Shown here piece after piece: positions 23,955 to 32,402 of a stretch of 50,893 nucleotides of DNA. Position 1 is the stretch's first letter. Every line of letters starts with the position of its first letter. The position numbers were made by a program, and so were the translations under genes. The DNA is taken from the NCBI GenBank assembly GCA_028288285.1, contig JAQBNZ010000239.1, forward strand, positions 1-50,893, in the 5' to 3' direction. The notes below the pieces were generated by a model. It was not told the DNA's origin. It searched no databases and saw only the letters and a list, made by a program, of their open reading frames with translations. This DNA comes from Mucilaginibacter sp. (GTDB lineage Bacteria; Bacteroidota; Bacteroidia; Sphingobacteriales; Sphingobacteriaceae).

Positions 23955-26524
23955 ACTGCGCCCTCCATGTTAGATAAATCAAATAAGGTTGGTACATCTC
24001 TTTTCATCTCGGCCTCCTGGCAATACTTCACACCGTCTTTCCAATAAGCTTCATTTAATTCTGTAGCTATGGCACGCCTGTTAAGCTTTAAAGCACATCT
24101 GTAAGCTACTGTCATAATGCCGCCGAACGGGTCAAATACCAAATCATTTTCATTTGAGTACCTAATAACCGCCCTGTCCACAATATCAAACTGAAATGGG
24201 CAAACATGCTTTTCCTGTTTTTTCTTGGTTTGGCTGCTGTTCAGGGTGTGCATGCGGCTTACGTCTCCCCAAACCCATTCATTATTTGTATGGGTTGGCA
24301 CGGCCATAAAACCGGATGGTAGTTTGTCAATGCTGTCCAGCGTTTCAGATAGTTGAACATGCTTTTCAAAGTCATAAGGGTTATTAAGACAGTATTCTTT
24401 CCAAAGCTTCCCGATTTGGGAAAGGTCAAGCTTGCGTAACTCTTCCGGCTGAAATAAACGATTTCCGTTTGTCAGCCATTCCGCATGCGCATCTAATTGC
24501 CAGCGTCCCCGGCTGTAGGTCGGCTTTGGTTTTACTACCGGTATATCTGCATAAGCATTTGAAGTGTCAGTCGGCGCCTTTCTAAATACTAACAGATATT
24601 CAGGTGATCCGCTGCCCATCTTTGTGCCATCCTTGCTATTTTCGGTATATCCTAAACGGTAGGTTGATGCGTTTTCAGCGGCCACATCTGTTGGTATAAA
24701 GTGTTTACCCAATAAGAAGAAGCCGTGTTTCTTAAAGTGAGCAGAGGTTTCTCCGGCAAAGTCAATAAGGCTCGTAAAGCCTACGCCGTTCTGATAGCTA
24801 AACTGTATTCTATCTTTAACATGTATAGCTGCAATACGTCCCGGTTTTAATATTCTTAACAGTTCCGGTGTTAGCCAATCAAGCTGTTTAAAGAACTCCA
24901 CATTGCCGTTATTATGCCCCATGTCATGGTAGCTTTCGCAATATTCATACTGATCACTGAAAGGAATAGAAGTAAGAATCATGTCAATGCTATTATCTGC
25001 CATTTCCTGCGTTTCAATAACACAATCATTATGTATGGCTGTAAATCTTTTCCCTTTTACTTCTTTCCGGTCTACGCCAATTGTCCTAAGTAATTCAGCG
25101 GTTACATTCCCGTGCAAGCCGTATTTTCTGATCAAAGCAGCTTGTTTTGCAACCATGGAATTATGATCATTCCATTTCCGTAACAGGTCTTTTAAAATTT
25201 CCCGTTCCGCATCGGTATGGATAATATCTATTATCACACCATACTTTTGCATGAAGCGGAGTATCCTATGAATACTTTGGATAAAATCCTTAAACTTATA
25301 TCCTATGCCAACAAAGATGGCCCGGTGGCAATGGTGCTGAAAGTTACACCCGGATCCTGCAATAGTTGGCTTTGTTGCTAAATACTTGTATTCGCCTTTT
25401 TTAAAGCCTACCAGCAACTCCTCTTTTTGCTCACGCGTTTGTTTACCGTAAACTGATTTGCATTCGGGCAATAGCTTTTCTAACATCTTGCGCTCATCTT
25501 CCAGGTCATGCCATAATATAAAATGATCATCAGGGTTCTGTTTAACAATCTCCAGCGCCTTTTCTACCCTGCAATAAAGGCTGTCACGCTTTTCACGGCT
25601 ACTTTCTATAACTCCTTTACTTGGATTGGCAAACATGGCTACATTGCCGTCACGATCAGCTTTGATATCCCGTTCGCTTACATTTACCTCATGGTAGTTA
25701 ACGGTAAGCTCCGGCAGCTTATAACCGTCATCAGAATAACCTAAATCAGATGGAAATTGAATTGTTATTGACCAGCTGCGCACCCATAACCAAAATTCAT
25801 CTTCTTTATGCGGATACAGGGTAAGGTCCCCTGCAGTTGTGCTGTTACGCTGAAAGAACCTTGTTAACGCTTGGCCCCGGTCCATCACTCCCAAATATTG
25901 AGCGTAGTTTAATATTTCAGTATAATCATTTGGTGATGGGGTTGCTGTAGCTATGAATTTTAACGGGATGATGCTAAATTCTTTCATCATGTAATCTGTT
26001 GTTTCTGTATCCAGGTTACGGATAGCATCCCCCTCATCCAGTGAGGAAGCTCCAAAGTGTTTAGGGTCGAAATTACCCTCACGGATCCTTTCATAATTTG
26101 AAAGGAATATTTGAGGGCCTGTATTTTCTGATTCTATTTTCAGAACATCAGCCTGGCAGGTTACATAATGAACCTTTAGCCCTAATATTTCAGCTTCTTC
26201 GTAAAATTCTGTTACCACACCTAAAGGCAGGCCCTGCATAAAAGATTTGCCGGTATGTTGGATGGATAGTTTAGCTAACCATAATTGAATACGGGTTTTA
26301 CCTAATCCAAAGTTGTTGAAAATAGCCCTGCAACCTCCCTCGGCGGCAAATCTTATACTATCTGATTGATGTGGTTTTAAATGAGGGCTTAAATCTCCTA
26401 AAGGAACTGAAAAGCCAGTCTTTGGGGTATTTATAATTTTGTTTTTAATACACTCGTCAATATATGCCCGTGTTTTTGGGTTTTTATATTTTAAAGAGGG
26501 GTCGGTGTTGAATGTTGCTATCAC
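23945..26524 (-). CDS. SNF2-type helicase fused to a DNA methyltransferase
   Basis: An 859-aa two-domain protein. The N-terminal helicase has Walker A FGLGKT (72-77), motif II LDEGD (162-166), motif III ATATPSPND (192-200), and motif VI QSIHRILRF (416-424; normally QxxGRxxR). The C-terminal amino-methyltransferase has a SIPF motif IV (about 519-522, in place of SPPY) before a SAM-binding DPFGG (798-802), an order like beta-class N4/N6 enzymes. The fusion resembles phage helicase-methylases such as the P1 DarB type. It may modify or protect phage DNA. Confidence 0.85.
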   Translation of the reverse strand: MIATFNTDPSLKYKNPKTRAYIDECIKNKIINTPKTGFSVPLGDLSPHLKPHQSDSIRFAAEGGCRAIFNNFGLGKTRIQLWLAKLSIQHTGKSFMQGLPLGVVTEFYEEAEILGLKVHYVTCQADVLKIESENTGPQIFLSNYERIREGNFDPKHFGASSLDEGDAIRNLDTETTDYMMKEFSIIPLKFIATATPSPNDYTEILNYAQYLGVMDRGQALTRFFQRNSTTAGDLTLYPHKEDEFWLWVRSWSITIQFPSDLGYSDDGYKLPELTVNYHEVNVSERDIKADRDGNVAMFANPSKGVIESSREKRDSLYCRVEKALEIVKQNPDDHFILWHDLEDERKMLEKLLPECKSVYGKQTREQKEELLVGFKKGEYKYLATKPTIAGSGCNFQHHCHRAIFVGIGYKFKDFIQSIHRILRFMQKYGVIIDIIHTDAEREILKDLLRKWNDHNSMVAKQAALIRKYGLHGNVTAELLRTIGVDRKEVKGKRFTAIHNDCVIETQEMADNSIDMILTSIPFSDQYEYCESYHDMGHNNGNVEFFKQLDWLTPELLRILKPGRIAAIHVKDRIQFSYQNGVGFTSLIDFAGETSAHFKKHGFFLLGKHFIPTDVAAENASTYRLGYTENSKDGTKMGSGSPEYLLVFRKAPTDTSNAYADIPVVKPKPTYSRGRWQLDAHAEWLTNGNRLFQPEELRKLDLSQIGKLWKEYCLNNPYDFEKHVQLSETLDSIDKLPSGFMAVPTHTNNEWVWGDVSRMHTLNSSQTKKKQEKHVCPFQFDIVDRAVIRYSNENDLVFDPFGGIMTVAYRCALKLNRRAIATELNEAYWKDGVKYCQEAEMKRDVPTLFDLSNMEGAVCG

Positions 26525-26594
26525 TTTATAGTTTTCATAATTCTTTTGCTTTTAAGGGTTTCCTACTCGTGTTAATTTTGCTGGGTTATTAGTT

Positions 26595-26819
26595 TTAATT
26601 ATTATCCGGCCATGGGCTTATTCTTTTTAAAAATTTATAATCGTTTGTTAGTTCAAAATCTGGGTTATAAGCAATGAACAGCTTGCAGATATCAGTAAAT
26701 GTTTCCGGGTCGCGTTTTCCAACTACGCCAATTTCTATAGCTTCGCCAACTCTCATTTTTGAAAACTTTCCATGCCAGTGATCTATAATTTCATTAATTG
26801 GTTTTATTGGTGCACTCAT
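26595..26819 (-). CDS. Hypothetical protein (74 aa)
   Basis: A small protein with VGEAIEIGVVGKRDPETFTD and a closing SPWPDNN. It lies seven bases behind the next upstream gene (26826..27359). No function is recognised. Confidence 0.6.
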   Translation of the reverse strand: MSAPIKPINEIIDHWHGKFSKMRVGEAIEIGVVGKRDPETFTDICKLFIAYNPDFELTNDYKFLKRISPWPDNN

Positions 26820-26825
26820 CTTATT

Positions 26826-27359
26826 TTAAAATTCTGATGAATTAGCAAGTCGCTGCACTTCATCTGTGAGTTTTTTATTTTCATATAAGAGTTTCGTTCT
26901 TTCGATAGCTGATTGCTTTAGCATAACCTTTACCTCTTCGTATTTGGTTATATATTTTTTTAAGCACTCAAAGCCATTTTTCAATACTAAAACCCGTTCT
27001 TTTTGATATTTCGATTTTTCAGTTTCTCCTTTTTTGTCTTCATATTTAAAAATATCGCTGTATAATTCAACGATTACACCTTCTATGGTTAACAGCGTGG
27101 ATATATCTTTATAATGATTGTCATATTCTGCAGAGTATATTTCTGCCAGGGCCCTGTATTCCTCCAATGAATTTTTAGTCAGGTTTTTATACCATACTCT
27201 AAAAGTATCTATGAGGTCTATTTCAGCCATAATAGCCTGTTTGTCAAATACTGCATTTTCGGGTAACTTATTTAGCATAGGTATTTGAGGGCTCATCTTT
27301 TTTAATTCAAGAGAGTTGATATAATCATCTTTTTCATCGAAACATTTCCTTTCTCCCAT
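26826..27359 (-). CDS. Hypothetical coiled-coil protein (177 aa)
   Basis: A charged, mostly helical protein with several coiled-coil segments, including the C-terminal YENKKLTDEVQRLANSSEF. It lies one base from the RecA-fold ATPase gene start region, so the two are co-transcribed and may cooperate in replication; that is inference. No catalytic motif is seen. Confidence 0.6.
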   Translation of the reverse strand: MGERKCFDEKDDYINSLELKKMSPQIPMLNKLPENAVFDKQAIMAEIDLIDTFRVWYKNLTKNSLEEYRALAEIYSAEYDNHYKDISTLLTIEGVIVELYSDIFKYEDKKGETEKSKYQKERVLVLKNGFECLKKYITKYEEVKVMLKQSAIERTKLLYENKKLTDEVQRLANSSEF

Positions 27360-27360
27360 A

Positions 27361-28284
27361 TTAAAATAGCTCCTCCGATGCCATTATTTTAAATCCTTTC
27401 TCATGCTCAAAAGCGTAATAATCATAAGGGGCTAACTTTTCATAATACCTGCCTTTTTTATAATCTAAAAAAAGTCTTTCAATGATAGCTCCAACCTTGC
27501 CCACATCTTCCGGCTTTACCTTGCTGATGTATAGGTCAACTCTGTTATGTGTTTTGTCAGGAAAATCAACGGTGATTATATTTTTTCCGTTTGCGTTCCA
27601 GCTGCCACCGCCTTTTATATCCCATGCAGTCGGCACCCGCCTTTTGCCTGCTTGATCCTGATCTGTCTTAATTGCATGCGCGATTGTATGGAAGTGCTTA
27701 TTGTTCCTTTCTGCCAATTCGTTTCTTACACTTAAAGCTTCATCCAGGTATAAATCTTCGCGGCCCGAATAGATATGCTTCATGTTTTTCCAGCTATCAA
27801 TTAAACCGGTATGAATTATACCGCCATCATCTTTATAGCTGCAAACCAATTCCCAAAAGTCTATTGGCGTAACGCCAGTTTTAAAATCTGCCTTTTTGAA
27901 AATTACGAAGTAATGTAATATCCAGTTTAATGCTTCGGCAAGTTCTTTATCACTTATTTTATTATTGTATTTGTCGTGGTAATCTTTGCCTGTTCTCATT
28001 TTAACCAACTTTGCTATTATCTCCTTATCTGATCCTATGTCAGGAACAAAAAGCCCATGCCGTTTTTCGTATCGCTCCGAGAGGTTCATTAGGCACTCTA
28101 ACGCGAAGTATGTTTTGCCTGAGCCGGGAAAGCCTGTCCAATCGGTTACCCCTGAGTTTTTATGTGTGTAATATTCATCTAAGCAGGAGAACCCTAATTT
28201 AAGGCCAGGCTCTCCACCTTTTTTGAGGTAGGCCGAAGCATCATTGAAAGCTTCCTGATATTCTATTTTTTTTAGGTTGCTCAT
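27361..28284 (-). CDS. RecA-fold replication ATPase (DnaB/Twinkle helicase-like core)
   Basis: The 307-aa protein has a Walker A at 51-58 (GFPGSGKT) followed by TYFALECLMNLS, and a Walker B-like GLIDSWKNM near 160. Later parts (ELAERNNKHFHTIAHAIKTD, GGGSWNANGKNIITVDF) match the order of DnaB-type helicase cores. It lacks the N-terminal primase or DnaB domain, so it may work with the initiator encoded just upstream. It overlaps the 101-codon gene by four bases. Confidence 0.72.
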   Translation of the reverse strand: MSNLKKIEYQEAFNDASAYLKKGGEPGLKLGFSCLDEYYTHKNSGVTDWTGFPGSGKTYFALECLMNLSERYEKRHGLFVPDIGSDKEIIAKLVKMRTGKDYHDKYNNKISDKELAEALNWILHYFVIFKKADFKTGVTPIDFWELVCSYKDDGGIIHTGLIDSWKNMKHIYSGREDLYLDEALSVRNELAERNNKHFHTIAHAIKTDQDQAGKRRVPTAWDIKGGGSWNANGKNIITVDFPDKTHNRVDLYISKVKPEDVGKVGAIIERLFLDYKKGRYYEKLAPYDYYAFEHEKGFKIMASEELF

Positions 28285-28586
28285 AGTCTGCTTAAAAAGT
28301 CCTTTTCCTGATCTGATTCATTTTCCAAAGCCTTGAAAATATTCTGAATACCTGAACGGTTATCCCATTGTATTTTACCAAGCTTCATTTTATTAATTAC
28401 TGCTTTAAGGGTTGCTGCCGTTACGTCCGGCCTCAACTCATTTATGCTTTTTGCCCAGTCTGTAATCTGCTGGTCTGTTAATGGGTAAGGTATTAGCTGA
28501 TTAATATGAAATACCTCCATGCCAATTTCAAGTACAGCATTACTAACGCCTAAAGATTGATTCGCCCTTTGCAGGTCTTGACCCAT
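28281..28586 (-). CDS. Small replication-module protein
   Basis: The frame opens at 28586 inside the end of the initiator gene (44-base overlap); the ATG at 28520 (MEVFHINQLIPYPLTDQQ) is an equally good start and would give 79 aa. The sequence LTDQQITDWAKSINELRP...TLKAVINKMKLGKIQWD looks like a helicase-loader or primase-interaction domain of small phage proteins. Placement between the initiator and helicase supports replication work. Confidence 0.6.
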   Translation of the reverse strand: MGQDLQRANQSLGVSNAVLEIGMEVFHINQLIPYPLTDQQITDWAKSINELRPDVTAATLKAVINKMKLGKIQWDNRSGIQNIFKALENESDQEKDFLSRL

Positions 28587-29334
28587 AAAGCCCGGTTTTT
28601 ATTTCTTCAAATAATTCGTTGAACTTGCTGTTTATAATGGGGATGTCTTTACCCTTGTACCATTCGGGCAGGTTTCTACATAACATTTTAAACAGATTGA
28701 TAACGTCTTCCTCGGTATATTCAGGCTTCGATGTAGTTAGTTTGCTCTTTAATTTAGTGATCAGCTGATAAAGGTTTTTTCCGGTAATGCCTCCAAATGC
28801 CCAGCCAGGATGGAACTCATCCAGCCAAAACGATTTGCACTTTTCAAAAATCGGCGCGTCCTTATTTTTTTCCTTTTCTTTTTTTGGTTGTTTAGGTAAA
28901 GAAGTGGTTTCTTTAAAAAGATCAGAAGATTGAAAATCTTCCTTTATTATATTGTTATTAATACTCTTGTTATTATGGTACGCATTTTTGCGTATACCCT
29001 CCTCCGCATTTTTGCGTACCCCCCCTACGCATTTTTGCGTACCCCCCACTGATAATTTAATAAGTCTTATGGAGCCTCTTTCAGATGTTTCATTTTCAAT
29101 TTCTACATGGTCGCTATCTAATAATTGTTTAATAAGACGCGATATCTGAGATTCAGAAATATCATAAAGCCGAGAGAAATAAGCGTTTGTTGCGAAACAT
29201 CTATTTTTAAAATTTAATAATGCGGTTATTTCCCCGTATAATAACTTAGCATTAGGTGACAATGATTTGTCATATCTAACCGATGCTGGTATAACAGCGT
29301 AATAACCCGGTTTTTCAGTTAATTTTGGCTCCAT
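28543..29334 (-). CDS. Replication initiator (winged-helix, O-like) containing the origin iterons
   Basis: A 263-aa protein. The first ~90 residues form a winged-helix domain (IPASVRYDKSLSPNAKLLYGEI, TNAYFSRLYDISESQISRLIKQL), the pattern of the phage replication protein helix_turn_helix_36 family. A central variable region follows, then a C-terminal ~110-residue domain with WLDEFHPGWAFG. The DNA of the central region holds three iterons (28979..29041), just as lambda O carries its origin inside its own gene. It is the likely origin-binding protein. Confidence 0.8.
   Translation of the reverse strand: MEPKLTEKPGYYAVIPASVRYDKSLSPNAKLLYGEITALLNFKNRCFATNAYFSRLYDISESQISRLIKQLLDSDHVEIENETSERGSIRLIKLSVGGTQKCVGGVRKNAEEGIRKNAYHNNKSINNNIIKEDFQSSDLFKETTSLPKQPKKEKEKNKDAPIFEKCKSFWLDEFHPGWAFGGITGKNLYQLITKLKSKLTTSKPEYTEEDVINLFKMLCRNLPEWYKGKDIPIINSKFNELFEEIKTGLYGSRPAKGESIFRR
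28979..29041. repeat. Iterons with inverted repeats inside the initiator gene (origin candidate)
   Basis: Three 16-bp units with arms TACGCA and TGCGTA around TTTT, at 28979-28994, 29003-29018 (one change) and 29026-29041, spaced 24 and 23 bp. Each is followed by a C-rich tract. They encode the reiterated GxRKNA-type residues of the initiator. An AT-rich stretch with ATTGTTATTAATA lies next to them (28940-28978). This layout fits an initiator-bound origin. Confidence 0.8.
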
Positions 29335-29335
29335 A

Positions 29336-29638
29336 TTAAATTCTAACTGATAATTTGTACCCTTGAAATTGACCGTCTTTTTTCACCTCGGTGCTTTTTA
29401 TATATCCCTTGCTTTCAAGTTCTGTAAATGCGGTTTTCAAGCTATCCTTTCCATCAGATACATGTTTAATAAGTTCTGTTCGATTAATCACATTATAAGT
29501 CGGTAAAAACATCAATAAGGAAAATAAACCTTTAGCTTTAAGTGATACAGAAGCATCAAGTATAATTTTATTGATTAACGACAACCTATCTTTACAGCAG
29601 CTGTTACTTATTTCCGTATATGACTCTGTTTCTTGCAT
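29336..29638 (-). CDS. Winged-helix-like small protein (100 aa)
   Basis: The sequence has a helix-turn-helix pattern, ILDASVSLKAKGLFSLLMFL, then NVINRTELIKHVSDGKDSLKTAFTELESKGYIKS, resembling the winged-helix domain of the adjacent initiator. It lies a single base from the initiator's start. It is probably a related DNA-binding protein; its role at the origin is conjecture. Confidence 0.7.
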   Translation of the reverse strand: MQETESYTEISNSCCKDRLSLINKIILDASVSLKAKGLFSLLMFLPTYNVINRTELIKHVSDGKDSLKTAFTELESKGYIKSTEVKKDGQFQGYKLSVRI

Positions 29639-29706
29639 TTGATAATTTGTTTTAATAAAATTTTAGGTTTAAGCATTCTTTTAACACGGACGATCATTAT
29701 ATCCAT

Positions 29707-29949
29707 TCACTTTCTATAAGCGTCTACAAAGCCCTTATGACGTATAAAAAACCTATCCTTATCAGCATCCATTTCAAGCAGCTTTTTAATCAAATATTTA
29801 GTCCAGTTTTCACCGATATAATCGGGCAATCTATTGACAGAAACTAAAAACCTTTTGCGGTCTGTACCTGGCTTTTTTACTGGCTGAAAGACAATGTTAA
29901 ATTCCCGTTTCAGGTTAAAATCAATACTGAATTCTGCGTTTAGGTTCAT
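29707..29949 (-). CDS. Hypothetical protein (80 aa)
   Basis: A basic protein with FNLKREFNIVFQPVKKPGTDRK and VNRLPDYIGENWTKYLIKKL. It sits directly downstream of an XRE regulator with a two-base gap. No function is recognised. Confidence 0.6.
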   Translation of the reverse strand: MNLNAEFSIDFNLKREFNIVFQPVKKPGTDRKRFLVSVNRLPDYIGENWTKYLIKKLLEMDADKDRFFIRHKGFVDAYRK

Positions 29950-29951
29950 GC

Positions 29952-30176
29952 TTATATCAATTTTGTAATTAAGTCATCAACAGATATTTCGTACATGACA
30001 GAGATTTTATACATCGTCATTATACTTAAGCTTCTTCCTTCTTCAATCGCCCCAAGTAATGATCTTTTAACGTCAAGAGTATTAGCAAATTCTTGTTGCG
30101 TCATACCGGACATTCTTCTAAGTTCCTTAACATTTGTTTGAGCAAATTTTGTCAAGTCTTTTAATGATAAATCCAT
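29952..30176 (-). CDS. XRE-family HTH regulator
   Basis: A 74-aa Cro/C1-type protein with an HTH at about 16-65 (ELRRMSGMTQQEFANTLDVK, SLLGAIEEGRSLSIMTM). It is embedded in the leftward early operon rather than at the switch, so it is probably an early-gene or late-switch regulator. Confidence 0.85.
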   Translation of the reverse strand: MDLSLKDLTKFAQTNVKELRRMSGMTQQEFANTLDVKRSLLGAIEEGRSLSIMTMYKISVMYEISVDDLITKLI

Positions 30177-30179
30177 TTC

Positions 30180-30734
30180 TTAAGGGTTTAAAACTTTTAT
30201 AATTACACCTGCCAAATTCTTTGAATAATACACATCACCGAATACAGGCTTTAAATAACAGGTTTCATCATCAGTGATATAGCCACATTCAACCATTATA
30301 TCAGCGCATACCTGTACAGCGTTGTGATAGTCGAATCTTCTTAGGCTATCCCTGATGAATGTAAACTCAACAGATATGGGTAGTTTAAGGCCACTACACG
30401 CCCCAATGAATAAGCGCCGACCGTTTACCCACTGGGGCCGAGATATGCGTTTAAAAGCTGTTGTAATGGCTGAATCACGCAATGTTGTAAACTCCTTTAG
30501 CATACCGTTGTCATCTCTCTTTTTAAACTTTCCTATTTCCTTTGAATTTTTAGAGCTGGGGACATTGCCTTTTATGTATATCCCCAAATGAGCATTTTCG
30601 TTTATCCAATTCTCTGCCTGCTTTTGAAGCTGATCTATAGCTTCAGAACGGGCTTTACAGGGGTTCATAGCACGAATAGCCAATACACCATTCTTTACTT
30701 CAATCCCCGGTAAAAGCCCTATCTGTTCACCCAT
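30180..30734 (-). CDS. RusA-like Holliday junction resolvase
   Basis: The 184-aa protein carries the RusA pattern: GNVPSSKNSKEIG (N-terminal region), ISVEFTFIRDSLRRFDYHNA with the family's Asp/Asn motif (DYHNAVQVCADIM) and a YITDDETCY motif holding the acidic pair. RusA dimers resolve Holliday junctions made during recombination and replication. It shares a base with the gene upstream (TAATG). Confidence 0.82.
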   Translation of the reverse strand: MGEQIGLLPGIEVKNGVLAIRAMNPCKARSEAIDQLQKQAENWINENAHLGIYIKGNVPSSKNSKEIGKFKKRDDNGMLKEFTTLRDSAITTAFKRISRPQWVNGRRLFIGACSGLKLPISVEFTFIRDSLRRFDYHNAVQVCADIMVECGYITDDETCYLKPVFGDVYYSKNLAGVIIKVLNP

Positions 30735-31312
30735 TATGCAGCGTGATCATCTATTTGTGACAAACTAAGTTTCAACTGCGGGGAATTGCTTTTGTATTTT
30801 AGGAATTCTAAAGCTTCAAGCTCAACCGCATCCAAATGATCCTGTGCTAAATCCAATAGCGGATAATTGTAAGCACCGTCAATTTTTAATAAAGAGATAA
30901 CCGGTGATTTGATTTTAGTTATCTGACCATCCACAGATTCTACCTTACCCAAAATTTGGAAACCTGACAGGTCCTTTTTGGTTGTTACGATTATGCCGGT
31001 AACTTCCATGTCCATAAATTTAGGATCATCTTCATACAGGTGATTGTCGAAGTAATCCCTGTCGATCAGCTTGCCTACCTTATCTTCAGGCTTAGCGAAA
31101 GGAATAGCGCGGCAAATGGCATGTACACACATGCGGCGCATAGCCCTGTCAAAGTCAGGATGACGGCTCATGTTGCTTTTAAATGTAGGCTGCTCATCTA
31201 CTACATCGTTTTGGTCACGAGGCTGGAATGTTTGGCCGAATTTGATTGTTGTCCATTTACCGGAAAAGGTGATTGACTTTACGGTTTTCTTGATTTTTGA
31301 TGAATCTGTCAT
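30734..31312 (-). CDS. Hypothetical early protein (192 aa)
   Basis: I start at ATG 31312 (MTDSSKIKKTVKSITFSGKW). The frame stays open to 31387, but that extension lies over a tRNA-like gene and is unlikely to be translated. The C-terminal third has LDLAQDHLDAVELEALEFLK. No known domain is visible. Confidence 0.7.
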   Translation of the reverse strand: MTDSSKIKKTVKSITFSGKWTTIKFGQTFQPRDQNDVVDEQPTFKSNMSRHPDFDRAMRRMCVHAICRAIPFAKPEDKVGKLIDRDYFDNHLYEDDPKFMDMEVTGIIVTTKKDLSGFQILGKVESVDGQITKIKSPVISLLKIDGAYNYPLLDLAQDHLDAVELEALEFLKYKSNSPQLKLSLSQIDDHAA

Positions 31313-31350
31313 GTTTAATTTGTTAGTTATTAATTTATTATTTAGTACTG

Positions 31351-31536
31351 TGGTTGAGGCAGGATTCGAACCTGCATATGTTTGCATTTAGATATTTACA
31401 CCTGCTTAAAGCAGATATGTCCGCCGATTTCAGGACTTCCTTTATACATATAGGTTACCTTTGAATACGGGTTAAACGCGGCTACTTAGCTATTTGCATG
31501 TCCTCGCGTTGCGTCTACCAATTCCGCCACTCAACC
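31351..31536 (-). tRNA. Leucine-type tRNA-like gene with a ~94-nt insert
   Basis: The 7-bp acceptor stem pairs perfectly (GGTTGAG 31530-31536 with CTCAACC 31352-31358). A D-arm GCGGAATTGGTAGACGC (31511-31527) is of the leucine type, and a T-arm GCAGGTTCGAATCCTGC (31359-31375) has a perfect 5-bp stem. A 5-bp stem/7-base loop ATCTG-CTTTAAG-CAGGT at 31400-31416 can act as the anticodon arm. Between the D-arm and that arm are about 94 extra bases; a 24-base variable region follows. Without the insert the gene has class II tRNA size. No encoded CCA. The anticodon, read literally, is UUA, which would decode UAA. Confidence 0.6.
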
Positions 31537-31542
31537 ATTTAT

Positions 31543-31950
31543 TTAATAAGCATCTGTATAAAATTTGCCATTTAGTTCATATAGATTAGCCATTGAATGC
31601 CAGCCGCCGCCTTCGCAATGTTTGTATGAACCTGCGCTATTTGGCTTACATGTATATTCATCAATAGATTTTCTAACAATAATTGATACTGGTTTTGTAT
31701 ATTCAGATACAGGCATTTCAAAATCTGTAAATACAAGTGTTTTAATTTCACCAGTGCGAAGCTCAACTTTTATGCATTTTGCCTCCTGATTGTTGATTGA
31801 AAAAAGCATATCAGTAAATTTGACCATTGCTTTTCTTGCTGCTTCGATATTGGGATATGTGATCCGTTTTTCAGGTACGGTATTATCAATCTTAGCCAAT
31901 TCGTTAAGCATGTCTGAATAATATCCGGGTTCACCCCTTGTTAATTTCAT
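31543..31950 (-). CDS. Hypothetical protein (135 aa)
   Basis: A mixed alpha/beta protein with FTDMLFSINNQEAKCIKVEL and a C-terminal CEGGGWHSMANLYELNG. It ends seven bases before the tRNA-like gene. No function is recognised. Confidence 0.65.
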   Translation of the reverse strand: MKLTRGEPGYYSDMLNELAKIDNTVPEKRITYPNIEAARKAMVKFTDMLFSINNQEAKCIKVELRTGEIKTLVFTDFEMPVSEYTKPVSIIVRKSIDEYTCKPNSAGSYKHCEGGGWHSMANLYELNGKFYTDAY

Positions 31951-31961
31951 AATATTTTGTT

Positions 31962-32402
31962 TTAAAATTCCATTTCTAAAGCCTGACCGGGATCAGGTAT
32001 TTGCAAGCCTAATTTTTCAATTGCCCACTGCTGTACATCAGCAACAAATTCCATAAATTCAGGCTTTGTTAAAGACGAAGTTTCCCCCAGTGTTTTAACT
32101 ACCTCGCCTGTATCTTCATTTTCAGTTTCAATAATCAGGCAGTTATATTTTATATAATTCTTTACCCATTCGGTTGACTTTGCATCTTTCCAGCCTAAAT
32201 CAATAAGATGAGCTTTAACGATGGGGATAATTACCCCGTGGAAATAACTGTTTTGTGGGTTTGACCGCTTCGATTTGCGCTCAACAGTAATTCGTACCTC
32301 TTTACCTTTAAAGTCGTTTAAATCGACTCTAAACGCTTTATAATTAGTGAGGGTTAATGCGCCCTCACCATCTACGGTGCCGAAATACACTAATTTGCTC
32401 AT
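31962..32402 (-). CDS. NinB-like recombination protein candidate
   Basis: The 146-aa protein contains VRITVERKSKRSNPQNSYFH, with the RxxxQN motif of NinB/Orf-type recombination mediators, and a C-terminal helical domain (TKPEFMEFVADVQQWA). Phage NinB (lambda Orf) helps load recombination proteins onto SSB-coated DNA. Its position between RusA and the SSB/exonuclease genes supports recombination. The match is modest. Confidence 0.55.
   Translation of the reverse strand: MSKLVYFGTVDGEGALTLTNYKAFRVDLNDFKGKEVRITVERKSKRSNPQNSYFHGVIIPIVKAHLIDLGWKDAKSTEWVKNYIKYNCLIIETENEDTGEVVKTLGETSSLTKPEFMEFVADVQQWAIEKLGLQIPDPGQALEMEF

Noticed and set aside
28979-29041. CRISPR array
   Set aside because: The units are short palindromic iterons without unique spacers of constant length and lie inside an initiator gene.
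31313-31387. Longer start of the 30734 gene (MQTYAGSNPAS...)
   Set aside because: That stretch lies over the tRNA-like gene's 3' end; the peptide is typical of reading a T-arm by chance. The ATG at 31312 is better.
31351-31536. tmRNA
   Set aside because: A normal leucine-type D-arm is present and there is no recognisable tag-reading frame or alanine acceptor G-U pair.
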